This document shows positions 31,137-37,631 of a DNA stretch of 37,631 nucleotides, piece after piece. The notes under the pieces were generated by a model, which had not been told where the DNA came from, did no database searches, and worked only from the letters and a program-made list of their open reading frames with translations. Every line of letters starts with the position of its first letter. The first letter of the stretch is position 1. The translations under genes and the position numbers were made by a program. The DNA is from an uncultured Christensenella sp. (lineage in GTDB: Bacteria > Bacillota > Clostridia > Christensenellales > UBA3700), in contig CASERZ010000013.1 in assembly GCA_949290515.1 (NCBI GenBank), positions 1 to 37,631 of the forward strand. Reading direction: 5' to 3'.

Positions 31137-32273
31137 ATGTCGAAAAAAGTTTTGTTGACTTACTTCGAGTCGGGTATGGGTCATATCACCGCGATACAAT
31201 CCATTGCCGACAGCCTGCAAAAATACGACGGCTTGCAATTGATTAATTCATACGTTATGCACGAAGGCAACAACAAAAAAATGCTCGATTACGAGAAGTT
31301 TATCATCAAAAATACCAAGATGACGAATTCTCTCAAGGGTTACGGCAATATGTGTTTTCACATTCTTTCGCTCTTTGGATTGAAGTTTTTCAGACTTTTG
31401 CACAAAACAACTTTCAGAGGGGCTACAAACGGCGTACTCGAATACTTCGAGAAGGTTGCGCCCGATATAATAGTGAGTACGCATTACTTTATGACTTACT
31501 GCGGCCTCGAGTACAAAAAACTCCACCCCGCTACCCAAGTCGTTACCTACAACCCCGACAACAACGTCCATATGTGGTGGGATAACCGCAAAGACGGCGT
31601 CTTTTTCGTAAACAACGACCTGGCTTACGAGCAAGCTCTAAAACGTCATTTCGACAGAAAAAACCTCTTTCTCGTACCCTGTACGACACGCAAATGCATA
31701 CTCGACAGCTCTTGCGACAAGCAGTACTACCGCAGGAAATTCGGCCTGCCTGAAGATAAGTTTACCGTAATCGTCGCCGACGGCGCATATGCAAAAGCCA
31801 AAGCAGACGTAGTTGCGGAATACCTCCTGGATACGGACAGACAGCTGTCGCTTATCTTCGTAGCAGGCAAAAACAAAAAGCTGTACGACAAGTACGCCGC
31901 GATAAAACAAAACCTGCCCGACAACATTACTCTGACGGTTTTGCCTTTTACCCCCAATATCCACGAGTACTACTCGGCAAGCGACGTCTTCGTATGCAAG
32001 GGAGGCCCCAACGCAGTCCTCGACAGCGTTTATATGCATACTCCCGTACTAATAGATTATTACGCACACCCGATTGAGAAGGCTACGATAAATTATTTCG
32101 TCGACACTCTCGGTTGCGGAGAAGCTATATTCAATCCCCTCAAAATCCGTCAAAAGATTGAAAGCTGGATTGACAATCCGTCTCTTCTCGATAAGTATAC
32201 TATCAATACTTTCCGAATAGACAAGACGGACAACGGCGCAGATAAAATCGCGTCATATATAGTCAACTGTTAG
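31137..32273 (+). CDS. GT28 / MGDG-synthase-like lipid glycosyltransferase
   Basis: This 378-aa glycosyltransferase of the MurG/UgtP/MGDG-synthase type probably transfers a sugar from a UDP-donor to a membrane lipid. It opens VLLTYFESGMGHITAIQSI (split: ESGMGHITA, about 12-20), the glycine-rich MGDG-synthase N-terminal motif. The C-terminal Rossmann domain has VCKGGPNAVLDSVYM (about 287-301), corresponding to the donor-binding GGxx(S/T)xxE region, though the usual acidic residue is replaced by Asp in a shifted position. There is no membrane segment, so it is a peripheral enzyme. AAGGAGG precedes the ATG. It is followed after 7 bp by a PlsC-like acyltransferase, consistent with glycolipid or phospholipid synthesis. 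The acceptor is unknown. Confidence 0.85.
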   Translation: MSKKVLLTYFESGMGHITAIQSIADSLQKYDGLQLINSYVMHEGNNKKMLDYEKFIIKNTKMTNSLKGYGNMCFHILSLFGLKFFRLLHKTTFRGATNGVLEYFEKVAPDIIVSTHYFMTYCGLEYKKLHPATQVVTYNPDNNVHMWWDNRKDGVFFVNNDLAYEQALKRHFDRKNLFLVPCTTRKCILDSSCDKQYYRRKFGLPEDKFTVIVADGAYAKAKADVVAEYLLDTDRQLSLIFVAGKNKKLYDKYAAIKQNLPDNITLTVLPFTPNIHEYYSASDVFVCKGGPNAVLDSVYMHTPVLIDYYAHPIEKATINYFVDTLGCGEAIFNPLKIRQKIESWIDNPSLLDKYTINTFRIDKTDNGADKIASYIVNC

Positions 32274-32280
32274 GTGAAAT

Positions 32281-33330
32281 ATGGAAAAGAAAAAGAAAAT
32301 TACTCAAAAAGATTTTGACCAGATGCACGCAAATTATGCGCGTATGGAGGCCTATGACCAGTGGACGAGACCTTTTACCGACGAAAACGCAATTACCGTA
32401 GATAAGGATTACGTTTTCCAGCCCGACACGGCAGGATTTAAAATCGGAAAATTCTTCGTCAAAGGCGCACTGCGCACTATGTTGCCTATTGCCAACAAAC
32501 TCCTCTTCGACCTCAAAATCGAAGGCAAGGATAATCTCAAAAAAGTGGACAACGCCATCAGAGTATCAAACCACGTTATGCTGCTTGACACTATGATAAA
32601 CTTTCAAGTAGCATTCGGACACAGACACTTTATGACGGGCGCATACTTCAATATCAAAAAAGGCTTGGGAGGTAAATTCTTCCGTTGCGGCGGATTCCTT
32701 CCTCTCGCCAATTCAATAAAGGCGATGAGCAACCTCGACAAGACTATAAGCGATATATACAAAACGGGCAACTCCGTAGTTACCTTCTACGCAGAACAGG
32801 CTCTTTGGGAAAAATACGAAAATTCCCGCCCGCTCAAAAAAGGCGCATTTCACTATGCCGTTAAAAATAACGTGCCTATCGTACTCACGGTAATTCTCTT
32901 CAGAGAACCCAACTGGCTGAGACGCAAACTAGGCGTCAAAAAAGACGTAACCGTAAAGATACTCCCCGCTATTTACCCCAAAGAGGGATTGAGCGACAAG
33001 GAAAACGTAGAATATTTGCAAAAGGCTACTCAGGAACTCTATGACCGTACTATTTGCGACTACTACGGCTATGACTACGAATTGTACGATATGAGACTTA
33101 CTCCGCTCGAGAACAAACTCGTTGCTCAGGGACTAATCGACAAGGACGAAGCCCTCAAACGCAAACCCAACGACGCAGAACTCAGACAAAAGGTTTTGCT
33201 TGAGGTTACCAAAAACAAAGTAAAACCTCAGGAGCACGCTTACGACGAAGAAATGTCGGATGAGGAGCTTGCAGAATACTACGACTTTGACTTATACGAC
33301 GAGGATATGGCAACCGAACACTCAGTTTAG
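32281..33330 (+). CDS. PlsC-like 1-acylglycerol-3-phosphate O-acyltransferase
   Basis: This 349-aa protein has a PlsC acyltransferase core around residues 75-240. The catalytic HX4D is NHVMLLD (about 98-104), and a glycine-rich RCGGFLPL block is at about 138-145. FYAEQALWEKYENSRPLKKG (split: EQALWEKYENSRPL, about 175-188) stands in for the family's EGTRS motif. N-terminal (1-70) and C-terminal (260-349) parts are charged, and the last 60 residues are Asp/Glu-rich. It probably acylates a lysophosphatidate-like or glycolipid intermediate at the membrane. It is co-transcribed with the glycosyltransferase (7-bp gap) with an AGGTGA ribosome site. The exact acceptor is not determined. Confidence 0.88.
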   Translation: MEKKKKITQKDFDQMHANYARMEAYDQWTRPFTDENAITVDKDYVFQPDTAGFKIGKFFVKGALRTMLPIANKLLFDLKIEGKDNLKKVDNAIRVSNHVMLLDTMINFQVAFGHRHFMTGAYFNIKKGLGGKFFRCGGFLPLANSIKAMSNLDKTISDIYKTGNSVVTFYAEQALWEKYENSRPLKKGAFHYAVKNNVPIVLTVILFREPNWLRRKLGVKKDVTVKILPAIYPKEGLSDKENVEYLQKATQELYDRTICDYYGYDYELYDMRLTPLENKLVAQGLIDKDEALKRKPNDAELRQKVLLEVTKNKVKPQEHAYDEEMSDEELAEYYDFDLYDEDMATEHSV

Positions 33331-33389
33331 TTACCATCCCTCAAAAACATAATTTTTTCACTTCCACATTATTGGTTTTTACCGGACAG

Positions 33390-33412
33390 AGACCGCCGAA
33401 AGGCGGTCTTTG
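33390..33412 (+). terminator. Terminator of the lipid operon
   Basis: AGACCGCC-GAAA-GGCGGTCT, a perfect 8-bp stem followed by TTGTT. Its T run is short, but it lies 60 bp past the acyltransferase stop. Confidence 0.85.
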
Positions 33413-33484
33413 TTCATTCTTGATTTTACGCTTGTTTTATCTTTAATACTATTTTATTATCGGTTACCCCTATCTCGCTATATA

Positions 33485-33518
33485 AAAATTACCGCAACGT
33501 ATTCGCTGCGGTAATTTT
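33485..33518 (-). terminator. malQ terminator
   Basis: A perfect 12-bp stem AAAATTACCGCA/TGCGGTAATTTT, with a T run on the minus strand, 11 bp past the malQ stop. Confidence 0.9.
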
Positions 33519-33529
33519 CTGTAAATCGT

Positions 33530-34996
33530 TTATTTGACTTCGGGGCGCATAGCCGTCAATTCCTTTATGCTTTCCCTGAGTTTTTTTGAAGCGTACTTAT
33601 CTTTCATTCGCCACGTCCAGTTTTTACCCGTCGTGGAAGGCTCGTTTATTCTGCCGTCCTCTCCCAATCCCAGATAATCCGCCATACAGATTATCACTCT
33701 GTCGGCTTTCGTACTCATTGCCGTGCGTATAAGACAGTGCGTATAGTCCTCGCCTTTTTTAGGTTTGCATACTTTTTTGAAAAGTTTAAGCTCCTTTTCG
33801 CTAAGACTTTTCAGCCACTGCGGCGTGGTCATATTGTCGTGCGTACCCGCATATACGATACAATTGCTTGTCTTTATATTTTTGGGCAGATAATCGCTGT
33901 TGTCCGAGCAAAACGCAAAGTGTAAAACTTTCATACCGGGATACCCAGTCTGCTTCAAAAGCTTCCTCACCTTGTCTGTGATAATTCCCAAATCTTCGGC
34001 TATTATCTTTGCGCCCGGTATCGTCTTGTAAAGCTCGCGGAAAAACGCCATTCCCACTCCCTCTCGCCATTCGCCTTTCTTTGCTGTCTCGGCATCTCCG
34101 TCTACGACGTAATAACTCTCAAACGCCCTGAAGTGGTCTATGCGCAATATATCGTAAAGCTTGTAGGCTATCTTCAGCCTGTCCATCCACCACGAAAAGT
34201 TTTCTTTTTTCATCTTCTCCCAATCGTATATCGGATTACCCCAAAGCTGTCCGTCTTCGGAAAATAAATCGGGCGGTACTCCCGCTACAAGACGGGGCTT
34301 AAGCTCTTCGTCCAGAAGATAATTCGAAGGATTCGCCCAGACATCTACACTGTCGTATGCCACATATATAGGCATATCTCCGATTATCTCTATACCTTTC
34401 TTATTTGCGTAGCTTTTTAGCTTGGAATATTGAGAATAAAATTCGTATTGTACAAAATTCCAAAATTCTATACTCCCGGCATACTCGCGCCTCAGTGCCT
34501 TTATATCGCGCCTGTATTTCTCCTCGTCAGGCCACTCGCTCCACTGCACGTTGCTGCGGTATTCCTTTATTGACATAAACAGCGAATAGTCGTCAAGCCA
34601 AAAAGCGTTATTCTCCTTGAATAGCCTGTAATCCTCAGAATTAATATTAAACCTTTCAAAAGCTTTCCGCAGCAAAAAATGCCTGCTCTCAAATAAATAG
34701 CCGTAATCTATCTTTTCGTCATTACGCAAAAAACCGTCAGCAAATTCCTGCGTCAAAAGACCTTCCTCTATCAACATATCCACGTCGACAAAATAAGGAT
34801 TGCCCGCAAATGCCGAAGGAGACTGATAGGGAGAATCCCCGTATATTGTAGGATTGAGCGGAAGCACCTGCCAGTAACTTTGCCCGCACCCCTTAAGAAA
34901 ATCTACGAATTTGTACGCGCTTTTGCCCAGACTTCCTATCCCGTATTTATTCGGTAAGGAAAATACAGGCAAAAGTATTCCTGCTTTTTTCAACAT
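33530..34996 (-). CDS. malQ: 4-alpha-glucanotransferase (amylomaltase)
   Basis: This GH77 enzyme, 488 aa, transfers maltodextrin segments between chains and releases glucose, linking maltodextrin use with glycogen. Signatures are the opening GILLPVFSLPNKYGIGSLG (6-24), SYWQVLPLNPT (about 40-50), GDSPYQSPSAFAGNPYF (about 53-69), RIDHFRAFESYYVV (nucleophile Asp, about 280-293), IIAEDLGII (Glu, about 326-334) and GTHDNMTTPQW (about 379-389). The start ATG at 34996 follows AAGGTGGAAG. It lies apart from the glg block, with its own promoter, so regulation may differ. Confidence 0.97.
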   Translation of the reverse strand: MLKKAGILLPVFSLPNKYGIGSLGKSAYKFVDFLKGCGQSYWQVLPLNPTIYGDSPYQSPSAFAGNPYFVDVDMLIEEGLLTQEFADGFLRNDEKIDYGYLFESRHFLLRKAFERFNINSEDYRLFKENNAFWLDDYSLFMSIKEYRSNVQWSEWPDEEKYRRDIKALRREYAGSIEFWNFVQYEFYSQYSKLKSYANKKGIEIIGDMPIYVAYDSVDVWANPSNYLLDEELKPRLVAGVPPDLFSEDGQLWGNPIYDWEKMKKENFSWWMDRLKIAYKLYDILRIDHFRAFESYYVVDGDAETAKKGEWREGVGMAFFRELYKTIPGAKIIAEDLGIITDKVRKLLKQTGYPGMKVLHFAFCSDNSDYLPKNIKTSNCIVYAGTHDNMTTPQWLKSLSEKELKLFKKVCKPKKGEDYTHCLIRTAMSTKADRVIICMADYLGLGEDGRINEPSTTGKNWTWRMKDKYASKKLRESIKELTAMRPEVK

Positions 34997-35092
34997 CTTC
35001 CACCTTTATTACGCATAAGCGGTTTATTTATTTCTATAACATTCAAGAGTCCGTCAAAATAATAAAAACCCTTAAAAAGCTCTAATACTTAG

Positions 35093-35121
35093 ATTATATA
35101 CCATTTGCGCCTATCGCGCAA
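35093..35121 (-). promoter_or_regulatory. malQ promoter
   Basis: Minus-strand TTGCGC (35116-35121), 17-nt spacer, TATAAT (35093-35098), with a leader of about 90 nt. Confidence 0.7.
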
Positions 35122-35138
35122 TACCGTGTGCGTATTTA

Positions 35139-35167
35139 TTGCCACAACTCGCGTTTTGTGATATACT
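35139..35167 (+). promoter_or_regulatory. Promoter of the rlmI-like gene
   Basis: TTGCCA (35139-35144), 17-nt spacer ending TGA, TATACT (35162-35167), about 25 nt before the start; the -35 regions of the two divergent promoters are 17 bp apart. Confidence 0.75.
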
Positions 35168-35195
35168 CTTTACGACTAATCAACGGAGAAATATT

Positions 35196-36365
35196 ATGCC
35201 ATACAGCGTTTATCTCAAAAAAAACGAGGAAAAAAGAATTGTTTCCGGCCATCCGTGGGTATTCGCCAACGAAGTCGCGAGGATAGAAGGTAAAGACAAA
35301 AACGGCTCGCTTGCCACAGTCTATGACTTCAACGGAAGATACATCGGTAAAGGCTACATTAATCACCTGTCCAAAATTCTGGTGCGCATTTTTATACGCG
35401 ACGATTCTATGCCCGACTACGAATACTACAAAACCGCTATCTCCAAAGCTAACGATTACAGGCTTAAACTCGGTTTTAAAAACAGCTACAGGGTTGTTTT
35501 CGGGGAAAGCGATAACTTGCCCGCTCTAATCGTGGACAAGTACGATGACATACTCTCCGTCCAGTTTCTTTCGCTAGGCATAGATAAAAACAAGGACCTG
35601 ATAATCCGTGCCTTGGTAGAGATTTTCAATCCCAAAGGCATTTACGAGAGAAGCGATGTTGCCGTAAGAGAAAAAGAAGGCTTACCGCTTTTCAAAGGAA
35701 AAATATACGGCGAATTCAATACTAAAATAGTTATTGAGGAAAACGGGCTTAAAATGATTGCCGATGTCGAAAACGGACAAAAGACCGGCTATTTTCTCGA
35801 CCAAAAAGAAAACCGCTTTGCTTTGAGAAAATACGCTAGCGGCGATGTACTCGACTGTTTTTGTAATGTAGGCGGATTTGCCCTTAATGCCGCAGCGGCA
35901 GGTGCAAAAAACGTTATTGCGCTTGACATCTCTCAAAGCGCGCTTGACACGGTAGCGGAAAACGCTAAGCTCAACGGTTTGCCAAACGTGCATACCTTGC
36001 AAGGCGACGTATTCGAGGTGCTGAGACAGTTTAAAAAAGAAGGCAAAACTTTCGACACGATTGTGCTTGACCCTCCCGCTTTTTGTAAAAGCGCAAGCGA
36101 AGTTAAGAACGCTTATAAGGGCTACAAGGACATTAATATCCTAGGTATGAAATTAGTCAAAGACGGCGGCTTTTTAATCTCCTCTTCGTGTTCTCACTAT
36201 ATGACTTTCCCTCTATTCCAAAACATGCTCACTGACGCAGCAAAAGAAAGCGGCAGAAAAGCAAGAATAGTCGAGATTCGCACTCAGGCAAGCGACCACC
36301 CTTCAATGCTCTCCACCGACGAAAGCCTTTATCTCAAATTCTTTGTTTTGCAAATCCTCAAATAA
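35196..36365 (+). CDS. RlmI-family class I SAM-dependent rRNA methyltransferase
   Basis: This 389-aa protein is built as an N-terminal PUA domain (about 1-75, with SGHPWVFANEVARIEG), a middle EEHD-like domain and a C-terminal Rossmann methyltransferase. The SAM loop is DVLDCFCNVGGFALNAA (about 216-232), the acidic ALDIS follows, and IVLDPPAFCKS (about 288-298) and SSCSHYM (about 336-342) are the catalytic motifs. The Cys of SSCSHYM is the expected catalytic residue of the 5-methylcytosine group. E. coli RlmI modifies 23S rRNA C1962; the target here is inferred. The ATG at 35196 follows CGGAGAAAT; the longer frame begins inside the promoter. Confidence 0.93.
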   Translation: MPYSVYLKKNEEKRIVSGHPWVFANEVARIEGKDKNGSLATVYDFNGRYIGKGYINHLSKILVRIFIRDDSMPDYEYYKTAISKANDYRLKLGFKNSYRVVFGESDNLPALIVDKYDDILSVQFLSLGIDKNKDLIIRALVEIFNPKGIYERSDVAVREKEGLPLFKGKIYGEFNTKIVIEENGLKMIADVENGQKTGYFLDQKENRFALRKYASGDVLDCFCNVGGFALNAAAAGAKNVIALDISQSALDTVAENAKLNGLPNVHTLQGDVFEVLRQFKKEGKTFDTIVLDPPAFCKSASEVKNAYKGYKDINILGMKLVKDGGFLISSSCSHYMTFPLFQNMLTDAAKESGRKARIVEIRTQASDHPSMLSTDESLYLKFFVLQILK

Positions 36366-36474
36366 TTGCACAATCATTAAACTAAAAATAAATATCTTAA
36401 AAGCTATAAAATCCTTCCGTACAGAAAACCCTATCCGCTATACTCCCCGCCCGCTATACTCACAGAAAATCAAC

Positions 36475-36504
36475 AAAAAACGCACGCCTTATCAGCGTGC
36501 GTTT
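36475..36504. terminator. Terminator between rlmI-like and DUF1508 genes
   Basis: CGCACGC-7 nt-GCGTGCG stem extended by AAA/TTT; a strong T run lies on the minus strand (36475-36480), a weaker one on the plus. The rest of 36366-36474 holds no gene. Confidence 0.85.
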
Positions 36505-36521
36505 AATTGTTGTTGTAAATA

Positions 36522-37127
36522 TTAATCTTCGTCGCTCTGTACTATCTCAGCGTTAGCAGCAGCTTTTGCGATTGCCTGCATTCCGTTTTTGCAAGCAGGT
36601 TTGGACAAATAGCCGTCGTTAGTTATACAAACGATATTTCCGTTTGAAGCTTTAAGTCTGAATCTGTATTCACCCTTTGCATCGAGATAAATCTCCCACT
36701 TAGGACATTTCTGCTCGACAACCTTCTTGAGAGTCTGGTCTTCTACAGGTGCATCTGCCGCATTTTTGATAATGCTGTTGATGCCTGTCTTCATTGCCGA
36801 CAAAGAAGAATAGGGTTCACCACCGATTGCAATAACTCTGTAATTGGAAGAATAAAGCTTGTATACGTAATTACCCTTATCGGTTTTTCTGTATACGAAT
36901 TTTGCCTTCTTTACAGCGTCCGCAGGCTGAGCCGACTGCTTCTTAGGAGCAGCTTTTGCTACGGTTTCTTCCTTTGCAGGCTGTTTTGTTACAGTAGCCG
37001 TCTCCTTCTTTGCGGGAGCTTCTTCTGCCACTTCTTCTTTAACGGGAGCCGCAGCTTTTGTCTCTACTGCCTTAACTTCCTTCTGTTCTGCCTCTTTTTG
37101 CTTCTTTTTCTTACTGAAAAAACACAT
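36522..37127 (-). CDS. DUF1508 (YegP-like) tandem-repeat protein with charged N-terminal extension
   Basis: This 201-aa protein contains two DUF1508 units: residues ~76-123 (KFVYRKTDKGNYVYKLYSSN, split: GNYVYKLYSSN) and ~143-192 (WEIYLDAKGEYRFRLKASNG, split: EYRFRLKASNG). YegP-type proteins are small and of unknown function, and tandem copies are common. The first ~75 residues are low-complexity Lys/Glu/Ala, beginning MCFFSKKKKQ, with an early Cys and basic cluster. AAGGAGT precedes the ATG at 37127. It has its own promoter and terminator. Similar extensions occur on DnaE and GlgA in this window. Confidence 0.87.
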   Translation of the reverse strand: MCFFSKKKKQKEAEQKEVKAVETKAAAPVKEEVAEEAPAKKETATVTKQPAKEETVAKAAPKKQSAQPADAVKKAKFVYRKTDKGNYVYKLYSSNYRVIAIGGEPYSSLSAMKTGINSIIKNAADAPVEDQTLKKVVEQKCPKWEIYLDAKGEYRFRLKASNGNIVCITNDGYLSKPACKNGMQAIAKAAANAEIVQSDED

Positions 37128-37158
37128 AACAATTACTCCTTTTCTGTAATCTATTTAT

Positions 37159-37187
37159 ATCTTACCATAAAAAAACCTTAAATTCAA
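37159..37187 (-). promoter_or_regulatory. Promoter of the DUF1508 gene
   Basis: Minus-strand TTGAAT (37182-37187), 17-nt spacer ending TGG, TAAGAT (37159-37164), about 30 nt upstream of the start. Confidence 0.7.
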
Positions 37188-37352
37188 TTGAAAACACCAA
37201 AAAAATCTCAGATTTTGCAAAATTTTTAACTTACTATTCAACTTTTCTTTTTCCTCTGCTTCCAACTGCTTATTAATTTACATACCGAGTAATTATCCTT
37301 AACCTACTCCTTAAACACTCTTTTAAAAAATACGTAAACATTTGAAAATATT

Positions 37353-37381
37353 TTGACAATACTTAAAAAGTATGATATTAT
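37353..37381 (+). promoter_or_regulatory. tRNA-Ser promoter
   Basis: A perfect TTGACA (37353-37358), 17-nt spacer ending TGA, TATTAT (37376-37381). The spacer from 37188 to 37352 holds no gene. Confidence 0.8.
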
Positions 37382-37449
37382 ACATTATGCAGCACGCAAA
37401 TGAACATTTGCAGCTCAGCATCGCAAATCATTTATCAACACTTCAGTCT

Positions 37450-37540
37450 GGAGAAATACCCAAGAGGCCGAAGGGGCTCCCCTGCTAAGGGAGTAGTACG
37501 GGTAACCGTAGCGAGGGTTCAAATCCCTCTTTCTCCGCCA
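37450..37540 (+). tRNA. tRNA-Ser (anticodon GCT)
   Basis: The cloverleaf has the acceptor stem GGAGAAA/TTTCTCC, the anticodon stem-loop CTCCC-CTGCTAA-GGGAG with anticodon GCT, and a long variable arm typical of class II serine tRNAs (GTAGTACGGGTAACCGTAGC). The T arm is GAGGG-TTCAAAT-CCCTC. The 3' CCA is encoded (37538-37540). It reads AGC/AGU codons. Confidence 0.98.
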
Positions 37541-37577
37541 AACAGAGTCGCGTTTGAACCCGCGGCTCTGTTATTTT
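37541..37577 (+). terminator. tRNA-Ser terminator
   Basis: AACAGAG-(CGCG helix)-CTCTGTT immediately after CCA, followed by ATTTTTG. Beyond it (37578-37631) I see no gene before the window ends. Confidence 0.85.
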
Positions 37578-37631
37578 TGTATCAAGGGTGTTGCCGGCAT
37601 CATAATCGACACCGAAGTTTATGTCCCGCAA

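Overview
The window looks like a chromosomal segment from a low-to-mid-GC, Gram-positive, spore-lineage anaerobe (Clostridia in the broad sense). The evidence is a germination-protease gene (gpr) divergent from rpsT, a murB-PHP-whiA-dnaE-pfkA order, strong GGAGG-type ribosome sites, TTGNNN-17-TATAAT promoters and many hairpin-plus-T-run terminators. Genus cannot be read from the sequence. Both ends are cut: position 1 lies inside a repeat, and nothing is assignable after the tRNA-Ser terminator.

Layout. 1-3.2 kb: a membrane-anchored alkaline phosphatase (-) divergent from a GPH-type sugar:cation symporter (+). 3.3-4.6 kb: rpsT (-) and a compact gpr (+). 4.8-14.1 kb: a long minus-strand block, read from the right as murB, PHP hydrolase, whiA, dnaE, then ATP-dependent pfkA and a separately promoted PPi-type phosphofructokinase. 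14.2-18 kb: a cytoplasmic GH13 glucanohydrolase (-) divergent from a zinc-ribbon membrane protein translationally coupled to a patatin-like lipase (+). 18.1-26.8 kb: the glycogen block glgB-glgC-glgD-glgA plus glgP, all minus. 27.3-28.8 kb: a MATE exporter. 28.8-30.2 kb: a repeat-rich, gene-poor island around a small XRE regulator. 30.2-33.3 kb: a TetR regulator (-) divergent from a GT28/MGDG-synthase-like glycosyltransferase and a PlsC-like acyltransferase (+). 33.5-37.6 kb: malQ (-), an RlmI-type rRNA methyltransferase (+), a DUF1508 protein with a charged N-terminal extension (-) and tRNA-Ser(GCU).

How it works together. GlgC/GlgD make ADP-glucose, GlgA polymerises it and GlgB branches it. 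GlgP, MalQ and the GH13 enzyme mobilise the polymer, and the two phosphofructokinases (one predicted reversible and PPi-dependent) sit close by. The window is thus a nearly complete carbon-storage and upper-glycolysis neighbourhood interleaved with housekeeping genes. A second theme is the membrane: patatin lipase, lipid glycosyltransferase, acyltransferase and a TetR regulator.

Most unusual content. (1) A repeat family whose edge falls within -1 to +2 nt of the stop codon of three unrelated genes (alkaline phosphatase, MATE, tetR) and supplies a terminator-like hairpin plus a conserved tail. (2) A palindrome family with a 9-nt loop and compensatory arm changes; two copies flank the XRE locus in direct orientation. 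(3) Inside that bracket, the XRE gene faces a predicted structured, terminated RNA that has its own promoter, with two near-identical 19-bp operator-like sites between them. (4) Lys/Ala/Glu-rich disordered extensions on several unrelated proteins (DnaE, GlgA, the DUF1508 protein and others).
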